NCBI GenBank assembly: GCA_018806915.1
Contig: JAGKQI010000100.1
Location: 372,001-436,000, forward strand
DNA length: 64,000 bases
Direction: 5' to 3'
Source of the DNA: Phytophthora colocasiae
Taxonomy: Eukaryota; Oomycota; Peronosporomycetes; Peronosporales; Peronosporaceae
In this document: positions 42,428 to 52,897 of the stretch, piece after piece
Numbering within the stretch: the first letter of the stretch is position 1
How the letters are laid out: the number at the start of each line of letters is the position of its first letter
Translations under genes and position numbers: made by a program
Notes under the pieces: generated by a model
Seen by the model: the letters and a program-made list of their open reading frames with translations, nothing else
Database searches by the model: none
What the model was told of the DNA's origin: nothing

Positions 42428-43843
42428 GCCACTTGGGCCCAAGAGACCTTCGAACTGCCACGCAAACCGTCGCAAGCCATGATCTCGAAACTCCTCAAAA
42501 GGAAACTCGATCTGGAGAATATGACTACTGAGGAGTTGGTCTGCAAGTCACGCCGTACCGTGCGGTTCCCGAAACTGGACGCTGCACTTGCTCGATGGGT
42601 TGCTTTCTGTGAAGAGAGTGGGGTCCCAGTGACGGGGGAATCCATCCGAGTGAAGGCCGCGAGGTTCGCGGAGATTCTGGAAATTGATACCCCCTTGACT
42701 TTCTCGAACGGATGGCTGTACAAATTCAACGAACGTCACGGCTTTGGCGGCCAACGAGCTACGAAAGACAGTAAAGAGTATATGGAACAAGCAGTGGGTG
42801 ATGTCCTGCAACGACTACGGGACTTCGAGCCGAGAGATGTTTTCAGTATGGACGAAACGGGGTTGTTGTTCACGATGTTCCCAGACCGCAACAGGACGTG
42901 GGGGGCCAAACGCTTGACCATCGGGTTGACGTGTAATAGTGACGGGTCGGAGAAGTTGCCACCACTTTTCATCGGTAAAGCGGAGAGACCGAGAGGATTC
43001 ACGAACTCAACCGCGTTGGAAATGAACTATTTTCACAATGCCAACGGGTTGATGACGCGTGAGATCTTCTCCAAGTGGCTGAAGGACGTGGATTCCAGAT
43101 TCGGAGAGCAGCAGCGAAAGTGTTTATTGGTCGTGGATAGTGTGGCTGTTCATGCTGGTTTTGACGCTGGAGGACTGAGTAACGTTGAGGTGATTTTTCT
43201 TCCACCTGGAACTCCAGTCAACTTACAGCCACTAGCAGCTGGAATCGTTCCTGCTTTCAAGAAACGCTACCGACGACGACAGATCCAGCATGCGCTGGAC
43301 CAACTGGATGCGGATGCAGACGTGAACACTGTCGCGAGGTTTGATAGTGTAGGTGTGAAGCAGGCGATGTCGTGGTGTATCGAGTGCTGGAACGCAGTGC
43401 CGTCTGTAGTAATCAGAAGCTCTTGGCATGAGGCTGGTTTGGTACCTACAGAGAACGTTGATATCGAATTTCGCAGAGAGGAGGACGCTATCTCGGAAGA
43501 ACTATCTCTGATGCTATCATGGCTGCATGTGGCGCATCCACTGACGGTGGAGGACCTCGTGAGTTTACCAGAAGAGAGTGTGATCATGGATGTTCCGACG
43601 GACGAAGATTTCTGTACCTTTGTGGAGTCTGTGAGGGTGGCCAGTCAACAGCCAGTTCCTAAAGCAGCAGTGGTCGATGGCGGTTTGAGTGTGGAGGAAC
43701 TGAAGGAGCATCTCAAGTGGATCGCCAAACTACTCATTTATGCTGACGAGAAAGGAGTATCAGCAGAGTCAGTGAGTGGCATGCGTGTTCTGCAACGAGA
43801 CTTCCGAGACAAACTCAATAAGAAACAGATTGGGAGGAACTAA
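42428..43843 (+). pseudogene. Pogo/Tigger-type transposase main part, unit d (frame intact)
   Basis: The only copy whose reading frame runs unbroken from LATWAQETFELP to the stop at 43843. It also reads back into the 3' LTR of Copia-C, forming a 556-codon chimeric frame (42173-43843) with no native ATG. It has the Tc5-type domain, MDETGLLF, LLVVDS and FLPPGTPVNLQPLAAGIV, where the third catalytic Asp is Ala. RKRYRRR-like basic residues and an acidic C-terminal third follow. Cut off from its start by Copia-C, so not expressible as a whole. Confidence 0.87.
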
Positions 43844-44070
43844 CAAGAGGGATGTATCACATGTGATGTAATGAGAAGCTTGTAAGCTTTACAGTGTAAA
43901 GCATACTGAGTTCCTTGGGTTGAAACATCCTTTGTAGTTGTTATCTCGTCCGACCTAGATCATCGCAGTAGCTGTGGAGCATGATCCTAGCCATAGGACA
44001 TAACTGCAAAGTGCCCATGGTCAACAGTATAATTGCTGTGTGGGGAAATCGTTAGCCAGAGGGAATTTGG

Positions 44071-45547
44071 CGAGGTTTTCTTATGCAACCAACCAAACAA
44101 AAACCTACTCTGAGCTTTGTATTAGGAGCAAAGTAAAAAACTACAACAATGACACAAGATGCTTAGCAACTCTAAAAGCCTTTGAAGAAGTGTGTATTTT
44201 CCGCGTGCAGTGAGCTATGCGTAGCGAAGCGAATGGAACAAGCGGAAAAAGGTTTTTCCTGATGAAGGAAGGCTCTAATTCGGGATCCAACCGCTCTTCT
44301 CGGACAAGACTCAAGTGGATGCAACTGCCGGAGTTTTGGCCAGCCTCGCGTCCTCGCAGGCAGAGTTCTCCGTGCAGTCGTGGTTCATTTCGGTTCAAGC
44401 TTCGCAGCGAGCAGGCCACGCTCAGCCCTCGCCCGACGTCTCCTGCGACAGCTCAGCACCGACCGTCAAGCACAAGAGCTTCACAGCAATGCTTACGGCG
44501 CGCGCCAGTTTTTCAAGAACCGGAATCGAGTGTTCCACGCGATAAAAGACACGCCCACCGCGTTATCCACCGCTACGGCAGCAGACTCGAGTATGCTTTG
44601 GTGATGAATGTAGTGGGTGCTGGTCCGTTTCCGTCTTGATCCCGTCGGAACGCTCAAAGTTTTTCATCTTGGGGGTTTCTCGCGTCCCCACGGGACCAAG
44701 TCTCATCACACAATGTCAAGTTCGGCCTTAACTCGGTGGTTGAGCCGAGGTTTCTTCCTTCAACAGGGCTCAAGCCCATCAACAGTAATCACCCGTCACG
44801 CTACCCACAGGAACTCCGATCATACACTCCCCACGGATCCGGCAGACACCACGTCGGGATTGCCTACACGGGCTGCACCTACCTCAAGGTAGTGTACGTG
44901 GCCGAGTAGATGACTCGCGAGTCTCGCCTGTCCGGTCAGCAAGGGCGATGATTCACTGCAGTGCGACCAAGAAGTGTTGCTCCGGAAGGAAACCTTCGCG
45001 GCTCCCATGAATCAACCATCGACTGCAACAAGCCGGACGCTGTCCTCTTGAGTACGTTCTGTTTGCTTTTCCTGCCTACTATTAGCTTGGGGGCATTGAT
45101 TCACTCCGGTACGGACCATTAATTTTGGGGGTTGCCACTCGGCACCTTGCTCACGCAAAGCCCCTCATGACAATGGACCTTAACCGAAATGAATCACTTT
45201 GCCCCAAAGCCTGTATGATTGATATGGAAAATTTTCGCGCATATGCAGGAAAGCAGCAATATAATGCTTGTTTGCCTTCGCGAGAGCCCGACACAAATGC
45301 CGGAACTTCCTAGTGGCACCAATAATATTCATGTAGGCAATCTATTGAAGTATTGTTGCCTTCTGCTAAAGTTGGATTATCTACTACAAGTTTGGTTTTC
45401 AATTACAAACGGAAGACCATATTCGGAGCGTCCATTTCATTGGTACATGGACATAAGCAACTAAAGTGAACTTTTTTTTATTTTTTCTGGAAGTACCGGT
45501 AATGTCGATCTCAGCAAATAATTCGATTAAAACTGCTGAGCAAGTAG
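44071..45547. other. Diverged spacer of unit d with about 1.05-kb insertion
   Basis: 44071-44185 and 45237-45547 align poorly to the spacer of units a to c. Between them about 1.05 kb (44186-45236) has no equivalent. It is richer in G+C than its surroundings, has no convincing ORF and is flanked by TTTCCGCG on the left and TTTTCGCG on the right, a possible 8-bp duplication. It has an inverted block (GATTCACTCCGGTACGGACC near 45098 and its approximate complement near 45175-45200). No family is recognised. Confidence 0.5.
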
Positions 45548-47488
45548 TCAATCCACTCCGTCAGCAAATAAGGGTTCCGCAACAGCCAGCTCGAACTCGT
45601 GCCGGTGGTGAACGTACGCCCATTCCGCAAACTCTAGTCGCTTACCTGTAGCAACAAGAGCCTTCTTCAGAGTATCAATTAAGCAGCACTCATGGCAATT
45701 CTGGTACAAAAACCACAAAATGCCAAAGTGGGAACAGTAAGCTAACACATCGTTTGCACAATTCACTGCAGTAATTCGACAAAGCTCAGGTTGACGAGAA
45801 TAAAGCCATTCAAGTACTTCCAAGTTGCCCATACGAACTGCACCGCGTATGGCTTTGTCCGTAAACCCTTCTGTCCTGTTTTGGTCGAGCCACTTTAGCA
45901 CTGCAAAGTGATTGTTATGTGCTGCTTTATCCATCGCTTCCGTGGTGCAGCCTTCCGGTCGATTCGCGTGTAGCCATTTCACCACACCGAGATGTCCATC
46001 TCTAGCAGCAGAATCCATGGCGTAAGTTGTACAACCCTCCGTTCTATTGGAATGAAGCCACTTTACCATATTAATTTGGCCATTTCCAGCGGCATCATTC
46101 ATAGCATCGGTTGTACAACCTTCTGTTCTATTGGAGTGGAGCCACTTTACCATTTCAAGGTCACCTTTCCTCGCAGCCCTATTCATTGCTCCTTTTGTGC
46201 AACTTGCGTTGGTGTTCTCATGAAACCATTGAACCACATCTAAATGACCTTCGATAGCAGCTTCAGTCATAGTATCATCGTAGCATCCTTCTCTACAATT
46301 TTCATGAAGCCACTTCACGACATCCAGGTGGCCGTTTATCGCTGCACGATACATCGTAACCCTACTGCAGCTGTGCGGGGTATTTTCGTGTAGCCACCTC
46401 ACGGTATCGAGGAACCCATACTTTGCGGCACAGTTTATGGCAGCATTCGTTGAGAATCCTGCAGCTACGAGGCACTTTACAGTATCAAGATGGCCATTTC
46501 TTGCAGCTGCACCAACAGCTTCTGATGAAGAAATTTTTTCAATGCGAAACGAAAGCAGTAAGCGAATAATATCCAGGTGGCCATTTCCAGCAGCACTTGA
46601 ATATGCATAACGAACGTCGCACATTTGCGGGTAGTGGTGAATTAACCAAGTGAGAGTGGTGATGTGTCCACGAGCTGCTGCCATAGAAACATCAATCTTC
46701 ACTGATGGAATTTGCTGTAGTTCTGTAGGGAAAAGCTTCTGAAGTAAAGCTTTTCGATCCGATATGCCCATAATCCACTGTAGTACATGAAGGTGACCGT
46801 AATTGGTAGCAGCCTGCACAACTCCAACCAAATCCACTTCTTCCAGTGCATAACGAGGGTTCTGATCAGTGTTCCTCTCAATCAGTAAGTTGCAAGCCCA
46901 TTTAACCATTGGCAAGTCTCCTTTTTCAGCTGCTGCCTGCGCCCACCCTGCGATGTCATCCGCAGAGGCGGTCGGTAGCCTCTTTTGTAACCATTTCGCC
47001 AATTCGAACTGCCCTTGTAAAATAGCTATACGAACAATATAAGGATCCCACTGGACATGGCAGTCGCACTCAAGTAGCCACTTTACAATGTTGGATAGAC
47101 CACGTTTTGTAGCAGCTATAACTAGTTGTTTCCCAACACAGCCGTTTCGAAAGTGTTTTGTCAATAGTTGAACCATTTTCAAGTTCTCCACCTCCACCGT
47201 CTTGCTCAAACATTTCTCGAATTGCCATTGTCGAAAGTCAGATCGATGCCAAAAAGCTTTGGATGGGTTAGTAGCTTTCTGTCTTGCAAGAAGTCGTTCA
47301 ACTAGATGATGGAAGTTGGACGCGCAGGCTTCGGTAAGAGTCCATTTCCAGGAGCCATCGAGAAATTCAACAAGTTTGGCAACAATATGAGGCACACACA
47401 GTATATCGGGACCATTTTGAACTACCACTCGTACACAGGTTAGCGGTGCCGCAGGATTTATTCGGCTTCGCTTGTTTCTTCCAGTCAT
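45548..47488 (-). CDS. Ankyrin-repeat protein, unit d (intact, 646 aa)
   Basis: Open from ATG 47488 (MTGRNKRSRIN, matching MTGSNKRSRIN of the paralogues) to the stop at 45548. The frame stays open 43 codons further upstream but only with a GTG start, so 47488 is chosen. Compared with unit b the head lacks the PLLEDQPRNNFPIS stretch, the fourth repeat region has IMGISDRKALLQKLFPTEL in place of MMDEPIRNIFLSELKES, and the tail ends LFADGVD. About 15 ankyrin repeats follow the same order. It is the most diverged and perhaps the oldest member. Its upstream region is cut 142 bp before the ATG by a Mutator-like element. Confidence 0.87.
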   Translation of the reverse strand: MTGRNKRSRINPAAPLTCVRVVVQNGPDILCVPHIVAKLVEFLDGSWKWTLTEACASNFHHLVERLLARQKATNPSKAFWHRSDFRQWQFEKCLSKTVEVENLKMVQLLTKHFRNGCVGKQLVIAATKRGLSNIVKWLLECDCHVQWDPYIVRIAILQGQFELAKWLQKRLPTASADDIAGWAQAAAEKGDLPMVKWACNLLIERNTDQNPRYALEEVDLVGVVQAATNYGHLHVLQWIMGISDRKALLQKLFPTELQQIPSVKIDVSMAAARGHITTLTWLIHHYPQMCDVRYAYSSAAGNGHLDIIRLLLSFRIEKISSSEAVGAAARNGHLDTVKCLVAAGFSTNAAINCAAKYGFLDTVRWLHENTPHSCSRVTMYRAAINGHLDVVKWLHENCREGCYDDTMTEAAIEGHLDVVQWFHENTNASCTKGAMNRAARKGDLEMVKWLHSNRTEGCTTDAMNDAAGNGQINMVKWLHSNRTEGCTTYAMDSAARDGHLGVVKWLHANRPEGCTTEAMDKAAHNNHFAVLKWLDQNRTEGFTDKAIRGAVRMGNLEVLEWLYSRQPELCRITAVNCANDVLAYCSHFGILWFLYQNCHECCLIDTLKKALVATGKRLEFAEWAYVHHRHEFELAVAEPLFADGVD

Positions 47489-47653
47489 CGTCTCAAATGG
47501 AGTTGTCTGATAGGAATCGTGAAGGTTGGCATATGAATTCTGAGTGATATTGCATTCTTGGAATGCTGATCCTTTCTTCGAAAAGAAGCCAGATTTCTGA
47601 CTGAAGCTAGTAGACACCTATCGATAATCGTGGGTGGGGATTCTTTTCGCGTG

Positions 47654-48249
47654 CTCAACGGCTGGTTCCCACGTGCACCCTGCGTCGACACGTTTCGGCT
47701 GGTCGTCGAGTGCATGTTACAGCTGTCAAGTGGGTCCGCTTTGTGGAACAGCACTGGCCGCTCTACGACCATGAACGTCCGCTCTGGCACACACACACAC
47801 TTTTCTTATTTCACTAGTTGCATATATTAACTTATCTTCAGTTGTGGAAATAAAGTAGATATACATCTTTTCCCGTGGGTATGCGCGACCCCAAACGCTG
47901 CGTTAGAACATGCTTGCTCTCTTCGACTGCTATCTTCAACAGTTTAGATTATCGGTTGCTGCACCGCTTCGTATATTTCAAACATTATCGGCACGAAACA
48001 AAATACACACAGGGACTAGTTCGACGCCGTTGTCTACCTCTAGCCTGCTCACCTCACGGTACACCCGAAAGCGTTCCTACTGCCACCAGCTGTGGCCCGC
48101 AAAACCAATGCCGTCGCTGTCGTCAAGCGTACTTTAACTGAGCGGACGTACGCATTCTTCTTCACTGTCGCCTGCCTCTTCGCCATTCGTACAACTGGCA
48201 CTTCCTGTGACGTCGAGACCAGCTTTCCTCGAGTCTGCGATCAATTGCG
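47654..48249. other. MULE left non-coding region
   Basis: No supported gene. Holds a short CA repeat (ACACACACACAC near 47790-47802) and an AATAAA-like site near 47848. Confidence 0.5.
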
Positions 48250-50754
48250 CTAGCTCCTGGCAATCAAAGAGCTTCTTTTCCGTGTTTGAAAACACCACTT
48301 GTATCTTCCCCCGTCTCCAGTATACCCTTGTACTGTACCGACCAGTTCCATGCTCATAGTAACGCCATCGAGTTCCATAGGAAACTCTTGTGCAATCCTC
48401 CAGCCGTGGGGGTAGTGCGGTTGCTGCAATAATTTTTTCTCCAGATACGGAACTGAAAACGTGCGTGAGTCTGGTGCATCCACATAGAGCGCTCCTGGGA
48501 TGGACCGTTGACCTCCACTGAGTTTAGTTGTAGGGATGTTTTGCTTCGCAATTGACATGTCAAACTTGTGTAGAAGTGCCATCGTCGCTAGTACATGTGA
48601 GCACGTCCATCCTGTCGACCAGAACTGCTTACAATCGCAGCAGAAAAGAGATCTGATTTCGGCAATCTACATCGACAACAATACCAATGTAAGCACAACG
48701 AAACCATGTGAATGCGTTTCCCGAATATTTACCTGATCGCGATTAATAACAGGTGTAATGTCGAACTTAAATCGCCTCATCCGCTCTCCATTGTCGAGTA
48801 AGTTTACCTCGTGGAGACTCAAGTAGTGGAGGTTGATATCTTCAACTCTATGTTGTTCGTCCAGGTTCCCATCTTTTGACTTGATGTACCTATTGTCGCA
48901 ATGATATTGTGAGTTTTGTTGTACATATCCAGCACATCATCCTTTTAACTACGTACACTTCCACCCTATCGCGAGATACTGGACATGCTGGAGCTGAGGC
49001 AGTATCCATGTATGCTGTAGAGTTGAAGAATACTGATCGTAGCACCTTTTTACGGGCAATAACTTTGTACTTCTTGTAATGGCACGACGACGAGACATGT
49101 CGTGCTGCCTTGTGGACGATACTGCTGGGTAAAGGGCCTATAACGTAGCAAGTTAGTAATCGTACGGAAGGTGTTATCGACAAGCTGCTTCGTACCTCCG
49201 CTGTAGTGGCCGAATGGGCTCTTATGGGCTCAGCACTTGATAAGGCAAATACGCCTGGTATTGAATCATTTAGAACGACCCCAGTCTTAGCACGTTTAGA
49301 TGTTACGCCACAGCTTTTGATGGCTGCATTGTGAGCCTCCAAAGGATTTTGGGAAGGAAGAACACCAGGTGTGCCACTCGTTGTGTACCAGTTCGTCCAT
49401 GTCGACGCTAAGTACACCTTTTCAAACCAATCTGCGTAGTCACCTTGCCCATCAGCTCGCCAACGCTGCAGACACACCCGAGAGATAGCTGTAAACTGCT
49501 CGGGTGATCTCGTAGTGTGCATTTGTTTGATGTTAACCTGAATGTTATCCCGGAAATACGCCTCGGATATATCTGCTGGCTGCAACAACCCCCGCTTCTC
49601 ACGGCATTTCCGACACAAATGTGGGTAGCAGTTCAACAACGTGATGTTTGGCCATACCTCCTTGTATGCTTTTGCAATACATGAGGCGTGATCGAGACTC
49701 CCAAACTTAAGTGTCAATTCCGCACCAAAGAACCTGCTAGCACACCCCACCACCGTCCGAAAAAGTTGAACGTACGCGAACGTGTGTTCTGTGCGAACGA
49801 ACATGTAAGCCCATGGCACAAATGTTTTCCTGTACACCTTATCGGACGAAAAATACGCCTTATAAGTACCAAACGCGACCAATACCCAACCTCCTACAGT
49901 CCCACGCGATAAACAGTCAGATCATACCCAAAGATTGAATTGACGACGTGCGTACCGTAATGTAGCTTGTAGGTGCCGTCCACGGAGGCAAAAACTCCAT
50001 CCGAGGTCTGACCTTGCACTGCATACAGGACATTTCTAAAGATCCGTCGAGTAGTCAGGATAATTCCAAACGATTCTTTTGAAATGCCATCATCGTCAAA
50101 CGTATGTCGAAAGCAGTTCAAAACAAGAGTAGCGTTCTGAAACTCGGCACGCTTTGATGAGAATACAGATTCATCCGTAGTCCCCGGTCCGAAAAATGCA
50201 CTTGCAGTAATGCACTCCCTGATACCAGCCCACTCATTCAATTCTGCAAAACAGTCGATCTTGGTCTGTTTGGCTAAAGCGTTAATCAAAGTTGCTTTGC
50301 GATTTATAATTTGGCTCTCCTTTGGTAGAAGAGCTAACAAATCGGGTCGATCTGTGTATTGCCGTGCAAGATCTCGTAAAATCTTCTTCGGTCCTGCACT
50401 CATCACTGCAACATCAACCTCTGCCTTGAATACTGGATGTATTCCTTTGCGCTTACGAGAAGTCCGAGCCGTGGAATGATCCCCACGTGCTTCTAAGGCA
50501 TACGTTCCCGTAACAGTAGCGTCGGGCTCGATCTCTCTGATACGGAAGAAGCGTCCACATTCGCGATGATCCACACAATGATACACGGTTGACAGAAATC
50601 GCGTTCCCGTGTTGTACGAGTACACGTAATAGTGTCCATCGTACAGCTGCAAGGCAATGTACGCATTTTTTAGCGTCTCGTGGGTTGACACCCTGTCGTA
50701 TTGCTCCAGTCTCAACGGGGGAGGCTCCCCGTTTGTTGGCATGTGTTGCATCAT
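48250..50754 (-). pseudogene. MULE transposase with SWIM zinc finger (frameshifted, one intron)
   Basis: ATG at 50754. The N-terminal part has a Cys/His region (CVDHRECGRF) like FLYWCH/WRKY-type fingers. The MULE DDE core has Asp in FASVDGTYKL, Asp in FGSLDHASC and Glu in NPLEAHNAAIK. Toward the end a SWIM finger (CDCKQFWSTGWTCSH, about 48592-48640) follows an intron at 48667-48732. The frame breaks near 49900, between LTVYR and GGWVLVAFGTYK, and near 48895. The SWIM exon reads 48250-48666. The transposase mobilises the element by cutting at its inverted repeats. Breaks suggest it is inactive unless they are sequence errors. Confidence 0.82.
48667..48732 (-). other. Predicted 66-bp intron in MULE transposase
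   Basis: On the - strand CAG/GTAAATATTC ... GTCGATGTAG/ATT. Splicing joins INRDQ to IAEIRSLFCCDCKQ in one frame just ahead of the SWIM finger. Confidence 0.65.
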
Positions 50755-51060
50755 GAAACGTCGCTTAGTTAGGCTGTTCGTAAAAGGCAATGACAATTGC
50801 AAAGTGATGTACTGTTAGTAGCCACGCTTCGTATTTGCTGTTTGGACAGCCTACAGTATTACTACTACATAGTAAATCGTTTCTAACGACGTAATGTGAT
50901 ATAACACGTAATCGACGGATGTAACGCAGTGAGCAACATCTATCTTCAAAGACCTGGTTGGAAAGGCTACCTGCACGCGGTCAAGCATCCGATTCTTGCA
51001 AAGTGCACTCGGAAAGCCACCGCAATTGCATGAAAAGTGCAGTGCACTCGAAGTCCCAGG
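50755..51060. other. MULE right non-coding region
   Basis: Upstream region of the transposase. No gene seen. Confidence 0.5.
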
Positions 51061-51379
51061 ATTTGCACGCGAAAAGAAGCCCGTTCCGATAATCGTTCTT
51101 GAAGGACTTGAAGTGATCTTGTGGTTCATTTCTGAATTTGTGACCCAGCCAGCATGACGCCCCAGCAAGCCAAAACAAGCAAGAAAAAACTAGGGCTACA
51201 CCCTCATCAAGTCGCCGTTGTTGGACACAGTGTTGCAGTCTACAGATCTTCAAGCGAGCTGGTGAGCTACTCGCCTTCCACGCACTAAACGTTCTCGTGG
51301 GTACCCTTATCATCGCGGTGATACTATTACTTACAGGTATGGCTCTTATCTTAATCTGGGTCGTGGTCACTGTCGTTGT

Positions 51380-51780
51380 CAATACCACACAATGGGTCGA
51401 AATAACGCGGGTCATGTACTTCGCGTGCAGACGTCAGGGCCTCCTCCTTCAGAGATTCGTTGGGGCGGCAGCATTTTCGACCACATGCCACGAAACGCGG
51501 CAGTCCCCAAAATATTTTGCCAGTTGCTGAACGATTCCCCACATCCACTGTTATACAAGCTGCAATGGAATTGCCATTGCCTATACTTCGGGCGGTGCAA
51601 GAAACTTGTGGGGGCTTCTGCTTTTTGGTTAGCGATGATCCGCTCAACCTGATAAGGAGAGCCGGACGCACAGGCGTTTGGAAGTTTTACGAGAACCGTC
51701 CAGGTATTCATCGAGTTTGTCAACAATGTGGGGCAATCGCAGAAATCCGGGGCCATTTTGATGTACCGCACGTACACTCG
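51380..51780 (-). pseudogene. Decayed ankyrin-gene 5' fragment right of the array
   Basis: The - strand encodes a degraded version of the ankyrin head: CASGSPYQVERIIANQKA and HRPKYRQWQF match CASNFHHLVERLLARQKA and HRSDYRQWQF. Frame and spacing are lost after this block. It marks another family member outside the tandem units. Confidence 0.7.
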
Positions 51781-52047
51781 TGAATAGACATCGTTCGCTC
51801 GACTTGTCCCCGGATTCGGCTTGTCGAGAAATGCAATCGTTTAAAAGCCGTATCCTGCTATTGTGGCATTAACTGATGTTGGTTCGAGCATATCCTCGTA
51901 CGCCGCTGGATCAGGCCTGGACCGGAATCTGGCAGAATTGTGATCCCAACACAGACGCAAAGATATTGAGATTTGTATCTGTAAAAATGAGGTGAGTGGT
52001 TGAAGTTTAGTTGTCAAACGAGTGAGATTTGGCGGTCACTTGGTTCG
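51781..52047. other. Intergenic stretch before the M24 gene
   Basis: No gene seen in this stretch. Confidence 0.4.
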
Positions 52048-52055
52048 TCACTTCC
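52048..52055 (+). promoter_or_regulatory. Predicted initiator of M24 gene
   Basis: TCACTTCC fits TCAYTTYY and is followed by GAATTGG. It lies 35 bp upstream of the ATG at 52083; an in-frame TGA lies between it and further upstream sequence. Confidence 0.55.
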
Positions 52056-52082
52056 GAATTGGACCGCAAGACCTCGATAAGG

Positions 52083-52146
52083 ATGAACAACCACAAGTAT
52101 ATGGACGCATTCGACCACGACATCGTGAAGCGGAAGACAGATTTCC
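52083..52146 (+). pseudogene. Peptidase-M24-like gene, exon 1 first part
   Basis: ATG and 21 codons (MNNHKYMDAFDHDIVKRKTDF) up to the TTTCC target site of Gypsy-1. The reading frame continues across the element at 58480 (QHKVAQV), which then reaches a splice donor. This links two exon pieces now 5.8 kb apart. Confidence 0.72.
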
Positions 52147-52656
52147 TGTAACACAGTAAGCGCGCGGGGGCGAGGAAGCGGAGGCCGGACTTGGACGGCG
52201 GAGCGAAGACCCAGGGAGGCGTGACCAGTTGGTGGGCCACTGAGAGGTTGTTGGTAAATTGAAAAGTGAATTGAAATGAGGAAGGCTCTTACGGTCCTAA
52301 GCTAACTGGTGGCTCACAGAGCTCTCTCAAAAATCCAGTAGAATGTATCCTAGAGCCTATCTTTTCCTATCTTCTGATTTGGCTATCTACCAATGATTTT
52401 CCTATAAACTTCCACGTAGCAATGTTGACTTGACTCCTGGGCGTCCCATAATCAAGCTTCGAGAACCTTCTCGAATTTCAGCCAATGAGACTCTCTCAAT
52501 GTCTCAGCTGAATGGCGTAAACCACAATGGCATAATACCAGAATCTAGTTTTAGCCAATCACAAAGTGGGTACATGTAGAGATATGTAGATTGCACTACA
52601 GTGCATCAACTTGCACTTCAATGCCGACGGAGTGCTATCGACAGCATTCCGTCACA
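52147..52656 (-). repeat. 3' LTR of Gypsy-1
   Basis: 510 bp. A purine-rich tract on the - strand (GAAGGGAGG) lies just before it. Confidence 0.94.
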
Positions 52657-52684
52657 TGACCTCCCTTCGAGAAAGAGCCTCCCC

Positions 52685-52897
52685 CTAGAAAGGATTCTCT
52701 CTCTTCTTGGACTTCCAATAGAGGTCGATGAGACCAGGGATCTGTTTCAGATTCTCAACAGGTTCCCATGTGGCCTCCTTCTTGGTCTCGCCTAACCACC
52801 AAACCTTGTACTGCGGCTTCCTCTTGTACTTACGGTGGTTAATCACGGCTTCGACCAGTTGCCCTTCAGTTCCATCGGCTAACACAACCTTGTTCAC
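52685..52897 (-). CDS. Gypsy-1 chromodomain (C-terminus of integrase, other frame)
   Basis: About 70 codons: VEAVINHRKYKRKPQYKVWWLGETKKEATWEPVENL (quoted in parts: VEAVINHR, YKVWWLG, EATWEPVENL) fits the chromodomain pattern with aromatic residues Y, W and W. It overlaps the end of the main pol frame, so one frameshift near 52905 separates it. Chromodomains steer integration to chromatin marks. This places the element among chromoviruses. Confidence 0.82.
   Translation of the reverse strand: MNKVVLADGTEGQLVEAVINHRKYKRKPQYKVWWLGETKKEATWEPVENLKQIPGLIDLYWKSKKRENPF

Larger units (their letters stand above)
36872..44070 (+). mobile_element. Pogo/Tigger-like transposon, unit d, split by Copia-C, right end truncated
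   Basis: Left inverted repeat about 36872-37005. The right one stops at about 44070 (AGAGGGAATTTGG then CGAGGTTTTC), a deletion of about 280 bp compared with unit a. Confidence 0.78.
47631..51086 (-). mobile_element. Mutator-like element (MULE)
   Basis: 3.46 kb flanked by the 9-bp repeat CGATAATCG (47622-47630 and 51087-51095). Removing it restores the flank CACCTATCGATAATCGTTCTTG seen with small changes in units a to c. Short terminal inverted repeats share TTCTTTTCGCGTGC: GGGGATTCTTTTCGCGTGC at the left and, reversed, CGGGCTTCTTTTCGCGTGC at the right. It encodes a MULE transposase. The 9-bp duplication is typical of Mutator superfamily elements. Confidence 0.88.
36120..51180. repeat. Tandem array unit d (carries Copia-C and a Mutator-like element)
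   Basis: Left part nearly identical to unit c through Copia-C. Right part (transposase 3' end, spacer, ankyrin gene) is the most diverged of the four. The unit's 3' flank continues at 51087-51180 after the Mutator-like insertion and then leaves the repeat. Confidence 0.88.

Noticed and set aside
44217..44639. Plus-strand 140-codon frame in the unit d insertion
   Set aside because: Low-complexity Ser/Arg-rich composition, several overlapping frames of equal quality, no domain.
51297..51530. Plus-strand frame with a hydrophobic N-terminus
   Set aside because: Overlaps the decayed ankyrin fragment region and has no homologue in the other units. Not enough to call a membrane protein.
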